Assembly: GCA_017307735.1 (NCBI GenBank) | Contig: JAFKGR010000002.1 | Coordinates: 390,536-454,535, forward strand | From: Chitinophagaceae bacterium | GTDB lineage: Bacteria; Bacteroidota; Bacteroidia; Chitinophagales; Chitinophagaceae | Direction: 5' to 3' | Length of the DNA stretch: 64,000 bases | Part shown: positions 35,374-44,792 of the stretch, one piece after another | Position numbering within the stretch: position 1 is the stretch's first letter | How the letters are laid out: each line of letters opens with the position of its first letter | Translations under genes and position numbers: made by a program | Notes under the pieces: model-generated | The model's database searches: none | Told to the model about the DNA's origin: nothing | The model's input: only the letters and a program-made list of their open reading frames with translations

Positions 35374-35877
35374 TCATAATTTCAAAGCATCTGATACTTC
35401 ATTAATCGGAACAGCACCTTCAAAGAATTTTTTAAAATTACCTTTCTTATCGTAAACATAAAATGAAGGGAAATTTCTTACTCTGAAAAATTGTGGAAAG
35501 AAGAATGATGCATCTCTTGCAACGGTGATATTGCGATAGCGATAGAGTTTGTAGTCTTTATAAAATTGCAGCATTTCGTTATAAGGAAGATAAGTAACCA
35601 TAAGGATCTGGGCATTTTTAAACTTATCAATATTCTTGATGATTTCTGAAGTTTCGTGCTGGCAGTGGCTGCATTCAGGACTGAAGACCATGAATATGGT
35701 AGGCTTATTTCTTTGGAGATTTGTCCTGTGAAAAACAGTGCTGTCAGGAGCTTTGTAAACTGTGAAAGTCGGAATCGTCGGGAATCTGAGGTAAACCGGT
35801 TTATCTTCCTTGGTGCCTTGTGCCGAAACAGAAAGAAACAAACTGCAGGAAATAAATAACATCAAAACCTTCTTCAT
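35374..35877 (-). CDS. Secreted thioredoxin-like (TlpA/redoxin) protein
   Basis: A 167-residue protein with a signal peptide (MKKVLMLFISCSLFLSVSA) and a thioredoxin fold. The active site is CSHC in FSPECSHCQHETSEI near residue 71, not the usual CPPC or CGPC, and the cis-Pro position lies in RNFPSFYVYD. It probably works in the periplasm. It is a single gene with a strong terminator. Whether it is an oxidoreductase or a redox sensor cannot be told. Confidence 0.87.
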   Translation of the reverse strand: MKKVLMLFISCSLFLSVSAQGTKEDKPVYLRFPTIPTFTVYKAPDSTVFHRTNLQRNKPTIFMVFSPECSHCQHETSEIIKNIDKFKNAQILMVTYLPYNEMLQFYKDYKLYRYRNITVARDASFFFPQFFRVRNFPSFYVYDKKGNFKKFFEGAVPINEVSDALKL

Positions 35878-36102
35878 GAGTTCAAAATTTATTCTGCTAA
35901 ACTAAATCAATATCAATAATTGTAAAATTACCTATTGAAACATTAACATTGTAGTTTGACCGGAAAATGATGGCATTGAAGCAAAGCACATGAATTTAGG
36001 TTATACATAACCGATAGACTTCAAACCTTCAAAGGATTTCACTTTTCCTCTGTTATATTCTTCGCCGGATACATTGAATATATAATTTAATAAGGACAGA
36101 GG

Positions 36103-36588
36103 TCATTGCATATCCTCAGCTCCGAATACCATAGGTAAAAGGCTGGCTGCATTTTCCAGAACGAATATTTTTCCTTCCTGCCCGCCCATTATTATACGGA
36201 TGGGTTGTTTGGTCCGCGATTGAAATTCATAGATGGATTGCCTGCAAATTCCACAGGGGCTGATGGGTTTATCGCTGTTTCCGTTGATGTTGTCGTAGCT
36301 GATGGCCATGGATTCAATGGCCATTCCCGGAAATAAACTCGATGCGGTGGAGAGCAAAACTCTTTCGGCGCATATTCCCGCCGGAAAAGATGCATTTTCC
36401 TGATTGGTACCTTTCACCAATTCACCATTGGTAAGCAGCGCTGCCGCTCCCACTCTGAATTGTGAATAGGGTGCATAAGCATTTTTTGTTTCGCTCCTGG
36501 CCGCTCTTAAAAGCCTGGCATCCCTTTCCTCCAGATCTTCTATGAATTCATAAACTTCCATTTCCAGGCTGATGGTTTCTTTGTTCAT
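36103..36588 (-). CDS. cdd: Cytidine deaminase
   Basis: A 161-residue homotetrameric-type cytidine deaminase. The zinc motifs are CAERVLLS (first Cys with catalytic Glu) near residue 74 and PCGICRQ near residue 111. The substrate loop YAPYSQFRVGAA near residue 40 and the NASFPAG stretch fit the family. It turns cytidine and deoxycytidine into the uridine forms for salvage. It is divergent from the BlaI-like gene, with 136 bp between them. Confidence 0.95.
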   Translation of the reverse strand: MNKETISLEMEVYEFIEDLEERDARLLRAARSETKNAYAPYSQFRVGAAALLTNGELVKGTNQENASFPAGICAERVLLSTASSLFPGMAIESMAISYDNINGNSDKPISPCGICRQSIYEFQSRTKQPIRIIMGGQEGKIFVLENAASLLPMVFGAEDMQ

Positions 36589-36705
36589 TCGTATTTCTTT
36601 AATAGACTGAAAGTACTACAATACAGGGATTTACGTGCAAAATTTTCTTTTTAAAGAATTTGTAAATTTTTAATTATACCAATTACGAAAAATGCTGTAA
36701 TTTGC

Positions 36706-36721
36706 TACGAAACAAATCGTA
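36706..36721. promoter_or_regulatory. Candidate operator of the BlaI/M56 pair
   Basis: TACGA (36706-36710) and TCGTA (36717-36721) form an inverted repeat around AACAAA, 3 bp before the ATG of the regulator gene. It follows the promoter-like TAATTTGC at 36698-36705. Its position fits autoregulation by the BlaI-like protein, whose relatives bind short dyads. Confidence 0.5.
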
Positions 36722-36724
36722 AAA

Positions 36725-37099
36725 ATGTCAAATTATCTGAAGCCCACCGAAAGTGAACTGGAGATATTGCAAATCCTCTGGGATAAAAAAGAAGCTACCG
36801 TACGCGAAGTACATGAATTATTATCTGAAACAAAAAATGCCGGATATACAACAACTCTGAAACTGATGCAGATTATGCATGAAAAGGGTTTAGTAACAAG
36901 AGATGAAAGTTCCAAATCTCATATTTACAAACCCGCAATCAGTCGTAAGAAAACGCAGAAACAATTCCTTGATAAAATGATTAAAGGACTGTTCAGCGGT
37001 TCTTCAACAGAACTCGTTATGCAGGCGCTCGGCCAAAGGAAATCTTCTCAGAAAGAACTGGATGAAATCCAGAAATATCTTGACGAATTAAAAAAATAA
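36725..37099 (+). CDS. BlaI/MecI/CopY-family repressor
   Basis: A 124-residue winged-helix repressor of the penicillinase-repressor family: ESELEILQILWDKKEATVRE at 8-27, GYTTTLKLMQIMHEKGLV at 44-61, and a C-terminal dimerisation region ending EIQKYLDELKK. In known systems the repressor is cleaved when the partner membrane protease senses a signal. Here the partner follows after 4 bp. A dyad just before the ATG suggests autorepression. What the pair controls besides itself is not shown by the window. Confidence 0.93.
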   Translation: MSNYLKPTESELEILQILWDKKEATVREVHELLSETKNAGYTTTLKLMQIMHEKGLVTRDESSKSHIYKPAISRKKTQKQFLDKMIKGLFSGSSTELVMQALGQRKSSQKELDEIQKYLDELKK

Positions 37100-37103
37100 T
37101 TCG

Positions 37104-38759
37104 ATGGTTAGCTCTCTTTTACATTCTTATTTTTTACAGGTATTAGGCGGTGCCATAATTGCAAGCATTTGGCAATCGCTGATTCTTTGGCTGATTTTCA
37201 GGATCATTGTTCAAAGTGCGGTAACCCTTAAGCCTGTGGTAAAGCATAATCTGGGGGTCATCATGGTTTTTGCTGGCTTTGGCTGGTTTGCGATTACTTT
37301 TCTCTACCGTTTTTTCTCAGGAGTGCAGAATTATCCGGACGGGTTTTATCCTTCTGTTCAAAAGCTTTCAGCAGAATCTCTTCTGAGTATCCCTCCGAAT
37401 ATTTCTGCATCATTATCTCTCGGATACCTTGTTTTACTTGGCCTCCTGATGGTTCGGCTTTTTCTTTCCATCAAAAATACCCTGAAACTTTACCGGATGG
37501 AATTATTACCCGTTAATCCGGCGATTTTATCTTTTACATTAAAATCTGCCGCACTCCTCAAAATCCGAAGAAAAATTTCCGTCTGGATTTCGAACACTGT
37601 TTCCAATCCCTCCACCATTGGTTTTATAAAACCGGTTATTTTATTGCCTGCCATTTGTATTACCCATTTGTCACCGGAACAAATGGAGGCCATCATCATC
37701 CATGAATTATCGCATATTAAAAGAAATGATTTTATTGTCAATATCCTGTTGCTTATAATTGAAACCATTCTTTTTTTCAATCCATTTGTTTATCTCTTTA
37801 TGAAAAACATAAGGAGAGAAAGGGAACATTGCTGTGATGATTTGGTGTTGAAATATAACTACGAACCGATTCATTATGCAAAGGCATTGCTGACGATAAG
37901 TAGGTTTGAGTTGGGGCGTCAACAATTGGCGATGAATGCTGTTTCCGGGAAATATCAATTGTTACAACGCATCCGCAGGATTACATCAGGTGAAATTGAA
38001 AAGCAATCAAACTTTTCGCCGAGAATTTTGGCCTATGCTTTTATCGTTTCTTTATTTCTTTTTGTATTTGCATTCGTGCCGCAAAACAATGAAAGAAATA
38101 TAGCAAATAGTCCGCGACCGGCCTTTGTATCGCCTGAGAAAAATACACTTGCCAAATCTCCTGAAAAGAAAGTGACTGAAACTTTTGCTAAAAATGTATG
38201 GGTATCAAATCAAAACAAAACAAATTTTCCCGGCCGGAAAAATATCCCTGATAAAAAGAAAGATCAGCAAACTGCTGGAATAAATATTTCACCTGATAAA
38301 ATCAACTCTCCTGCAATAGAAAATTCACAAAATGTACAACTTACCTTACAGGAAGCACAGAAAGCAACGGAGCAAATTAACTGGCAACAATTGGGCAACA
38401 ATCTTCAAACCGTCGTTGAATCAACATTGGCAAAAAACATAGGCAATGGGAATTTTTCAAAGTCTCTTGAAAAAACATTAGAAGGGATTGATCTGAAAAA
38501 ATATCAACAACAGTACAGGTCAGAAGTTGATAAATTTAAAAATTTATCAACCTTTTTGAAGAGCCAAAAGGCTTTCGTCAGGGGATTTAATGACAGCCTT
38601 GCGGGTTTTAGAAACATAAAACCGGAAGATTATTTAAAGATGATTCAACAAAAGAATTTATCTGAAGAAAACCTGAAACAACTTATCCTGAATAATGAAA
38701 AGGCTTCAAATGAAATACAAAAAAGATTCAGGAAGTTTTTGAGGGTGGCTGATATTTAA
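37104..38759 (+). CDS. BlaR1-like M56 membrane metallopeptidase
   Basis: A 551-residue protein with four or so membrane helices (to about residue 330) and the zinc motif HELSH in IIHELSHIKRNDF near residue 200, as in the BlaR1/MecR1 peptidase domain. The penicillin-binding sensor domain of BlaR1 is absent: after the last helix (about 310-330) comes a ~220-residue Lys/Gln/Asn-rich, probably helical region without STxK-type motifs. So it is likely the sensor-protease that inactivates the repressor encoded 4 bp upstream, but responds to something other than a beta-lactam, or in another way. Confidence 0.88.
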   Translation: MVSSLLHSYFLQVLGGAIIASIWQSLILWLIFRIIVQSAVTLKPVVKHNLGVIMVFAGFGWFAITFLYRFFSGVQNYPDGFYPSVQKLSAESLLSIPPNISASLSLGYLVLLGLLMVRLFLSIKNTLKLYRMELLPVNPAILSFTLKSAALLKIRRKISVWISNTVSNPSTIGFIKPVILLPAICITHLSPEQMEAIIIHELSHIKRNDFIVNILLLIIETILFFNPFVYLFMKNIRREREHCCDDLVLKYNYEPIHYAKALLTISRFELGRQQLAMNAVSGKYQLLQRIRRITSGEIEKQSNFSPRILAYAFIVSLFLFVFAFVPQNNERNIANSPRPAFVSPEKNTLAKSPEKKVTETFAKNVWVSNQNKTNFPGRKNIPDKKKDQQTAGINISPDKINSPAIENSQNVQLTLQEAQKATEQINWQQLGNNLQTVVESTLAKNIGNGNFSKSLEKTLEGIDLKKYQQQYRSEVDKFKNLSTFLKSQKAFVRGFNDSLAGFRNIKPEDYLKMIQQKNLSEENLKQLILNNEKASNEIQKRFRKFLRVADI

Positions 38760-38760
38760 A

Positions 38761-39798
38761 CTAATTATTTAAAACTTTCTCGAGCGTATTTCCTAAATCT
38801 TCTCCTCTGATATTTTTTGCGATAATAATTCCATTGGGATCAATCAGGATATTCTGAGGAATGGAAGTAATATGAAATTTAGCACCCACTTCATTTTGCC
38901 AACCTTTCAGATCGCTGACCTGTGCCCAATTTAACTGATCCATTCTGATGGCACTGACCCAGGAATCTTTAGATTGGTCAAAACTTACTCCGAGGATTGT
39001 AAAGTTTTTGTTTTTATACTTGTTGAAATTAGCCACAACATTAGGATTTTCCATCCTGCATGGTCTGCACCAGCTTGCCCAGAAATCAATCAATACATAT
39101 TTCCCTTTGAAATCTCCTATGCTTACCGGTTTCCCATCAGTATCGTTTTGAGTGAAGGGTAAAATGTGAGCGCCGATGGCAGAAATCCTGTCTGTCTGAA
39201 TTTGATAATCCAGCGATTTTGCCAGATCAAATTGTTTTACATTATCCGAGACCAGTTGCATGGATTTATCTGCCCTGACAGGGTCCTGCGCAATTTGCAA
39301 GATCTGACTGATGGCAATCAGACTTGTAAAAGAATTCGGATGTTGTTTTACAAATTCTTCGCACGAACTTGCAATGGCATTTTTATTTTCCGGCGTAAAA
39401 TCCTGATTGGAAAATACCGATTGAAAAGCATTCAGCCTCTTTACCAATTCCTGAAAATCGGTTTGAAGTACAGAGCCTGTTATTTTCAGATTCGTCAAAC
39501 TATCTTTAGAACCCGAAACGTTTACTACGCTATTGTCCATCAAAAGAGCGATGGCCGGGGCTTTCTCATCAAATACCAGGTATTTCATTTCAGGTTGTTT
39601 CAAATCTTCTCCGTCAATTTTGAACATACCGTCTTTCAGGCTTGTAGCCTGATTCATAGAACCCGTAGCCGGATCATAAAAAGAAACTTTGGTACCATCG
39701 GGGAAACCTGAAATTTTACCCTCGAGAACATAATGGTTTTGTTGTGCAGAAGCAAATAGCGTGGTAATCAGAAAGCAAAAACTGAGTAAAATTTTCAT
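38761..39798 (-). CDS. DUF4369/TlpA-family thioredoxin-like protein
   Basis: A 345-residue protein from the ATG at 39798, giving a signal peptide (MKILLSFCFLITTLFASAQ). The N-terminal part (about 22-110) is a DUF4369 domain typical of Bacteroidota (LEGKISGFPDGTKVSFYDP). A helical middle follows, then a C-terminal thioredoxin domain with WASWCRPC near residue 245 and TSIPQNILIDPNG. It acts in the periplasm. Its stop lies one base from the stop of the convergent M56 gene. Confidence 0.9.
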   Translation of the reverse strand: MKILLSFCFLITTLFASAQQNHYVLEGKISGFPDGTKVSFYDPATGSMNQATSLKDGMFKIDGEDLKQPEMKYLVFDEKAPAIALLMDNSVVNVSGSKDSLTNLKITGSVLQTDFQELVKRLNAFQSVFSNQDFTPENKNAIASSCEEFVKQHPNSFTSLIAISQILQIAQDPVRADKSMQLVSDNVKQFDLAKSLDYQIQTDRISAIGAHILPFTQNDTDGKPVSIGDFKGKYVLIDFWASWCRPCRMENPNVVANFNKYKNKNFTILGVSFDQSKDSWVSAIRMDQLNWAQVSDLKGWQNEVGAKFHITSIPQNILIDPNGIIIAKNIRGEDLGNTLEKVLNN

Positions 39799-39869
39799 AG
39801 AATCGAAATTATATTTTTCAAACGGATTTCCGAACAAAATCTCGTTAATATCCGATGTAGAACGCTGAT

Positions 39870-40643
39870 TTATCGAAGGGATTGTTCAAATTCCTGCGCA
39901 ATTTTTTCAATATTTCCGCCCTGGTCAAGCTTTTGAATAAAGGCTGTGCCCACAATAGCACCGTTGAGATATTTACAAGGATGCTCAAATGTTCTTTTAT
40001 CGCGGACACCAAAACCCACAAGCACCGGATTTTTCAGCTTCATGTCTCTTAACCGTTTGAAGTAACTTTCTTTTCTGTCTTCATCTGTGACTCTTCCCGT
40101 GACCGAACTGGATGAAACTGCATAAATAAAGGCATCGGACAGGTTGTCCATTTTCCGGATCCTTTCTTCCGAAGTGTCCGGGGTAATGAGAAATATAAAT
40201 TTCAAATTATATTTTTCCATTATCCCTTTATAATCTTTTTCGTATTCCCTGAATGGAAGATCAGGTAAAATCAATCCGCTGATACCACATCCGGATGCGT
40301 CACGACAAAATTTTTCAAAACCAAATTGTAAAACAGGATTCAGATATCCCATCAAAATCAGCGGAGGCAAATCATCTGACAAACTTTTTAAATCTTTTAA
40401 TTGTTGAAAAAGGAGGCGCATGTTCATTCCGTTTTTCAAAGCGATAGTGCTGCTGTGTTGAATTACGGGGCCGTCGGCAAGCGGATCGCTGTACGGCATT
40501 CCGATTTCAATCATATCCGTTCCTGCTTTTGTAAGTGCCTGTATTACGAGACCTGTGTCGTGCAGATTTGGATAACCCGCAGTAAAATACACCGACAGTA
40601 TTTTTTCTTTCTTTCTGCTAAAAAGTTCTTTTATGCGATTCAT
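39870..40643 (-). CDS. trpA: Tryptophan synthase alpha chain
   Basis: A 257-residue TrpA. The catalytic Glu and Asp are in [17 protein letters not shown] (about 46-63), and the phosphate loops [10 protein letters not shown] and VGFGVRDK are present. It cleaves indole-glycerol phosphate and passes indole to TrpB through a tunnel. It is the last gene of the trp operon and overlaps trpB by 4 bp. The gap to the next gene (71 bp) shows no clear terminator. Confidence 0.97.
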   Translation of the reverse strand: MNRIKELFSRKKEKILSVYFTAGYPNLHDTGLVIQALTKAGTDMIEIGMPYSDPLADGPVIQHSSTIALKNGMNMRLLFQQLKDLKSLSDDLPPLILMGYLNPVLQFGFEKFCRDASGCGISGLILPDLPFREYEKDYKGIMEKYNLKFIFLITPDTSEERIRKMDNLSDAFIYAVSSSSVTGRVTDEDRKESYFKRLRDMKLKNPVLVGFGVRDKRTFEHPCKYLNGAIVGTAFIQKLDQGGNIEKIAQEFEQSLR

Positions 40644-41821
40644 AATGTTTTCATTCTTTTCATATAGGTGTCCATGTCTTTATCTCCTCTTCCGCTGAGA
40701 TTGACAACAATGTTTTTATCACGAACATCCAGTTTATTTAATACAGCCAAAGCATGCGCAGATTCGAGAGCGGGAATAATTCCTTCCAACTGGGCCAATT
40801 CAAAAGCAGCGTGCACGGCTTCATCATCGGTGGCGCTCATGAATTTTGCTCTTCCCGTTTTATAAAGATGAGCATGCAGCGGGCCGATACCCGGATAATC
40901 CAATCCGGCTGAAATGCTGTAGGGCTCTGTTACCTGGCCGTCGTCGGTTTGCATTACTAAACTTTTGCTTCCGTGTAAAATACCGACTCTTCCCAACTGA
41001 GTTGTCGCTGCTGTTTCTCCCGAATCCAAGCCCAACCCGGATGCTTCCACTTCAATCAGTTTCACTTCTTCATCTTCCAGGAAATGATAAAATGCACCTG
41101 CAGCATTGCTCCCGCCACCTACACAGGCGATCACCAAATCAGGTAAATCTTTTCCGGTCAGATTTTTAATTTGACTTTTTATTTCTTCACTGATCACACT
41201 CTGAAAACGCGCTACCATATCCGGATAAGGATGCGGGCCGACAACACTTCCAATCAGATAATAAGTATCATGTGCATTGTTGATCCAATCGCGAATGGCT
41301 TCATTGGTGGCATCTTTTAAAGTCTTACTTCCGCTTGTTGCAGGTACAACTTTGGCTCCCAGCATCTGCATCCTTGCCACATTAGGCGCCTGCCTCTCCA
41401 TATCTTTCTCGCCCATGTAAACAAGACATTCCAAACCCTTCAATGCACAAACGGTGGCAGTAGCCACACCATGTTGGCCGGCCCCGGTTTCGGCGATGAT
41501 TCTTTTTTTTCCGAGACGTTCAGCCATTAAAATCTGCCCAATCGCATTGTTGATTTTGTGTGCACCTGTGTGGCAAAGGTCTTCACGCTTCAAAAAAATA
41601 TTATTCCGGTATTTTTCTGAAAGCCTCCTCGCAAAATAAAGAGGTGTCGGCCTTCCGGCATAATCAGTAAGAAGTTGAAGGAATTCTTTCCGAAATTCTT
41701 TGTCTTCAATAATTCCCAGATAATTTTTTTGTAACTGATCCACATTTGCGAAAAGCATTTCAGGAATGTAGGCTCCTCCAAACTCTCCGTAATAACCAAA
41801 TTCGTCAACTCCGTATTTCAT
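40640..41821 (-). CDS. trpB: Tryptophan synthase beta chain
   Basis: A 393-residue TrpB of standard length. The PLP lysine lies in [13 protein letters not shown] near residue 85; the phosphate loop GGGSNAAG is near 234 and the C-terminal SGRGDKD near 380. It joins indole and serine to form tryptophan. Overlaps trpA by 4 bp and follows trpF by 3 bp, so translation is probably coupled to give equal amounts of both chains. Confidence 0.98.
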   Translation of the reverse strand: MKYGVDEFGYYGEFGGAYIPEMLFANVDQLQKNYLGIIEDKEFRKEFLQLLTDYAGRPTPLYFARRLSEKYRNNIFLKREDLCHTGAHKINNAIGQILMAERLGKKRIIAETGAGQHGVATATVCALKGLECLVYMGEKDMERQAPNVARMQMLGAKVVPATSGSKTLKDATNEAIRDWINNAHDTYYLIGSVVGPHPYPDMVARFQSVISEEIKSQIKNLTGKDLPDLVIACVGGGSNAAGAFYHFLEDEEVKLIEVEASGLGLDSGETAATTQLGRVGILHGSKSLVMQTDDGQVTEPYSISAGLDYPGIGPLHAHLYKTGRAKFMSATDDEAVHAAFELAQLEGIIPALESAHALAVLNKLDVRDKNIVVNLSGRGDKDMDTYMKRMKTL

Positions 41822-41824
41822 TTT

Positions 41825-42442
41825 TTAATTGATTTGTTCGAGAAATAATTTTATCACCGGCATATTCTTTTTGCCGGGTGAAATTTCAAACCTGCTGTTG
41901 ATGTCGATAGCATAAAACTGATCTTGATGAAATTGTAAAATTCTATCTACATCATTTTCCCCTATCCCACCACTCAGAAAAAATGGTTTATTAATTTCCA
42001 TCTTTGTCAGCAGATCCCAATTAAACTGTACGCCCGTACCACCATACTTCTTAGATTGGGTATCAAAGAGAAAATAATCGCATACATCTGCATATTTTTT
42101 CAAAAGAAAAATATCGACGTCTTCATATACAGGAACAACTTTTAGTACGCCGACAGATTGCCTTAATTCTTCACAATAATCAGGAGTTTCATCACCACAA
42201 AGCTGCACAGCGCTTAAATGAAATTCATTTATTCTTTTTTGTACAACTTCTATTTCTTCATTCACAAAAACACCGGTTAACTGAATTTCTTTGGAGAGAT
42301 TTTTCAACTCCTCCGGTTCAATTTTCCCGACAACATATCTGGATGATTTTTCGTAGAAAATCATTCCGGCATAATCGATTCCCATCTGAATGAGATCCTT
42401 TATTTGCTTTGCCTCTGTCATGCCGCAAACCTTCACTTTCAT
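41825..42442 (-). CDS. trpF: Phosphoribosylanthranilate isomerase
   Basis: A 205-residue single-domain TrpF. The catalytic Cys is in KVCGMTEAKQI (residue 6) and the catalytic Asp in YAIDINSRFE near residue 176; the phosphate-binding FFLSGGIGENDV is present. It catalyses the Amadori rearrangement of phosphoribosylanthranilate. Its start overlaps the stop of trpC by 4 bp. TrpC and TrpF are separate proteins here, unlike the fused enterobacterial enzyme. Confidence 0.96.
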   Translation of the reverse strand: MKVKVCGMTEAKQIKDLIQMGIDYAGMIFYEKSSRYVVGKIEPEELKNLSKEIQLTGVFVNEEIEVVQKRINEFHLSAVQLCGDETPDYCEELRQSVGVLKVVPVYEDVDIFLLKKYADVCDYFLFDTQSKKYGGTGVQFNWDLLTKMEINKPFFLSGGIGENDVDRILQFHQDQFYAIDINSRFEISPGKKNMPVIKLFLEQIN

Positions 42443-43215
42443 TTTTTATCTCTTAAAAATTCTTTAAATGAAATGGCCGGAAACTTTTCTTTCATAAATC
42501 TCTCTCCTATCAGAAATCCGTTGAATCCTTCTTTTCTCAACATCCTGATGGTATCCATGCTGTCAATTCCGCTCTCCGAAATTTTTAGTTTGGCAGGGAT
42601 TTGCTTTGCCATGCGGATACTGTTTTCAAGATCTACTTCAAAAGTTTTCAGGTTGCGGTTGTTGATTCCAATGGCATCAACTTCATCACAGATATTTTCC
42701 AATTCCTCTTCTGAATGTAATTCCAGGAACACACTCAACCCGAGATTTTTGGCAGTGTGAGAAAAATCTTTGATTTCCCGTTTGGTCAGGCAGGCAGCAA
42801 TCAGCAAAAGAACATCGGCTCCCCAGGCCTTGGTTTCCAAAATCTGGTATTCATCAATTATGAAATCTTTTCTCAAGATCGGAATACCATTCCACCGCGC
42901 CTGTTTCAAATCTTCCAGCGATCCTCCGAAGAAATGATAATCTGTCAACACCGAAAGTGCAGAAGCTCCGAATGAAGCATATCCTCGCGTAATCCGCTCT
43001 GCGTTGGCTTTCTCATTGATCCATCCTTTGGAAGGCGACTTACGTTTGAATTCCGCGATGATTCCCGACCGCATCGGATCTTTGATAAATGACACAAACG
43101 GGTAACATTCTTCACCAAAGTAAGGCATACCCACCAGCGTGGAAATGGGCACCTCTTTTTTATTAAGTTCTATTTCTTTTTTCTTCCGTTCAACGATTTC
43201 TTCTAAAATATTCAT
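42439..43215 (-). CDS. trpC: Indole-3-glycerol phosphate synthase
   Basis: A 258-residue TrpC. The catalytic lysines are seen in AEFKRKSPSKGWI (about 54-66) and LRKDFIIDEYQI (about 112-123), with Glu in FLELHSEEEL near residue 160 and NNRNL near 182. It closes the indole ring with loss of CO2. It overlaps trpD and trpF by 4 bp on each side, in line with a single tightly coupled message. Confidence 0.97.
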   Translation of the reverse strand: MNILEEIVERKKKEIELNKKEVPISTLVGMPYFGEECYPFVSFIKDPMRSGIIAEFKRKSPSKGWINEKANAERITRGYASFGASALSVLTDYHFFGGSLEDLKQARWNGIPILRKDFIIDEYQILETKAWGADVLLLIAACLTKREIKDFSHTAKNLGLSVFLELHSEEELENICDEVDAIGINNRNLKTFEVDLENSIRMAKQIPAKLKISESGIDSMDTIRMLRKEGFNGFLIGERFMKEKFPAISFKEFLRDKK

Positions 43216-44201
43216 TGCATTTCCATTAGGCGTGTAAAGTTATTCAATGCTTTGCCACTATCGAGGCTTTCGGCACAGGCAGCATAACATTCATCGTAAT
43301 CTTTCCCTGTGGCTGTCTTCAATCCGAGCGAGGCATTGGCAAGCACCACAGCATTCTGTGCCCATGAACCCCGGCCTTTTAAAATTTTCAAAAATAATTT
43401 TGAAGCTTCTTCGGCGGTGTTTCCTCCGTACAAATCTGAAGGTTCAACAGATCTCTTTCCAAGATAAAAAGCGTCGTATGTTTTTTCCCCGTTTTTCGTA
43501 ATCACTCTTGTATCGGCAGTGAGTGAAATTTCATCATAGCCATCGAGACTGTGAATAATCGAAAAATTATTCGGTTCGTTTTCCAGAATATACCGGTACA
43601 ACCTTGCCACTTCCAGGTTATAAACCCCGATCATCCTTTTTACGGTAAAGCACGGATTCACAAGCGGTCCCATCATATTAAAGAAAGTGCGGATGCCCAG
43701 ATGTTTGCGCACTGGAGCCACGGCCTTCAAAGCCGGATGAAACATGGGGGCGTGGAGAAAGCAAAAGTTGCATTCATCTAACTCTTTTTTCAGTTTGCCG
43801 GTATCGTTTGAAAATTCGTATCCGAGGTTTTCCATCGCATTGCTCGCGCCACTCACACTCGTCGCTCCATAGTTTCCATGCTTAACTACTTTCTGTCCGG
43901 TAGCAGCTACAATAAAACAACTGAGTGTTGAAATATTGAAAGTGTTTTTTCCATCGCCGCCCGTGCCGACAATATCCAGCACATCATAACCGTCCAGGGT
44001 AACAGGCACACAAAGCTCGAGCAATGCCTGTTGAAATCCTTTCATTTCGTCAATGGTGATACTACGCATAAGGAATACCGTTACAAACGAAGCCACCTCA
44101 GATTCGGAGTAAATGCCTTTGCTGATTTCTTTCAGAATAGAGCACGCTTGTTGCCGGGTCAGTGTTTTATATTCAAATAAATATTGCAAAATTTTCTTCA
44201 T
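43212..44201 (-). CDS. trpD: Anthranilate phosphoribosyltransferase
   Basis: A 329-residue TrpD. The PRPP-binding loop VGTGGDGKNTFNIS lies near residues 80-93, with the substrate stretch KHGNYGATSVSGASNAME (about 108-125), close to the family's usual KHGNR. It attaches phosphoribose to anthranilate. It lies 12 bp after trpG and overlaps trpC by 4 bp. TrpG and TrpD are separate here. Confidence 0.97.
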   Translation of the reverse strand: MKKILQYLFEYKTLTRQQACSILKEISKGIYSESEVASFVTVFLMRSITIDEMKGFQQALLELCVPVTLDGYDVLDIVGTGGDGKNTFNISTLSCFIVAATGQKVVKHGNYGATSVSGASNAMENLGYEFSNDTGKLKKELDECNFCFLHAPMFHPALKAVAPVRKHLGIRTFFNMMGPLVNPCFTVKRMIGVYNLEVARLYRYILENEPNNFSIIHSLDGYDEISLTADTRVITKNGEKTYDAFYLGKRSVEPSDLYGGNTAEEASKLFLKILKGRGSWAQNAVVLANASLGLKTATGKDYDECYAACAESLDSGKALNNFTRLMEMQ

Positions 44202-44213
44202 GATCTTTTTCAG

Positions 44214-44792
44214 TTAAATGTGTAACCAGTTTTTAATAATCTGATTTCCCTCAGGAGTCAGGATACTTTCAGGATGAAACTGTACACCCTGTACATCCAG
44301 CGTTTTATGTTGCAATGCCATGATGTCCCCCTTCTCATCCATAGCGGTAATTTCCAGCACATCCGGAAAACCTTTTTTATCAACTATCCACGAATGGTAC
44401 CGCCCTCCGGAGATGGTATCCGGAAGATTTTTAAATACATCGTTGGGTTTGACGGTTCTTTTCTGAATGTGAATTTCAGAAGCCACACCATGCCTTACTT
44501 TTCCCATGTTCAGCAATTTCCCTCCAAATGATTCTCCGATCGCCTGCAACCCGAGACAAACACCCAGAATAGATTTTTTAGCTGCATACTCTTTTATCAG
44601 AGGCAATAAAATCCCGCTTTCAGACGGCAGTCCGGGGCCGGGCGACAAAAGGATTTTATCATAGCCCTTCACTTCTTCCAAACTAATTTTATCGTTCCTT
44701 AAAACATCCACCTTTGTATTCACCAGCTTTTTTACACACTGGTAAAGATTGTAGGTAAATGAATCGTAATTATCCAACAGTAATATTTTCAT
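44214..44792 (-). CDS. trpG: Anthranilate synthase component II (glutamine amidotransferase)
   Basis: A 192-residue class I amidotransferase. The triad is visible: Cys in GVCLGLQAIGE near residue 79, and His and Glu in VQFHPESILT near residues 173-175. The oxyanion strand LSPGPGLPSESG is near 51. It supplies ammonia to TrpE. It overlaps the end of trpE by 23 bp, which should couple their translation. It could also serve 4-amino-4-deoxychorismate synthesis, as some TrpG proteins do. Confidence 0.96.
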   Translation of the reverse strand: MKILLLDNYDSFTYNLYQCVKKLVNTKVDVLRNDKISLEEVKGYDKILLSPGPGLPSESGILLPLIKEYAAKKSILGVCLGLQAIGESFGGKLLNMGKVRHGVASEIHIQKRTVKPNDVFKNLPDTISGGRYHSWIVDKKGFPDVLEITAMDEKGDIMALQHKTLDVQGVQFHPESILTPEGNQIIKNWLHI

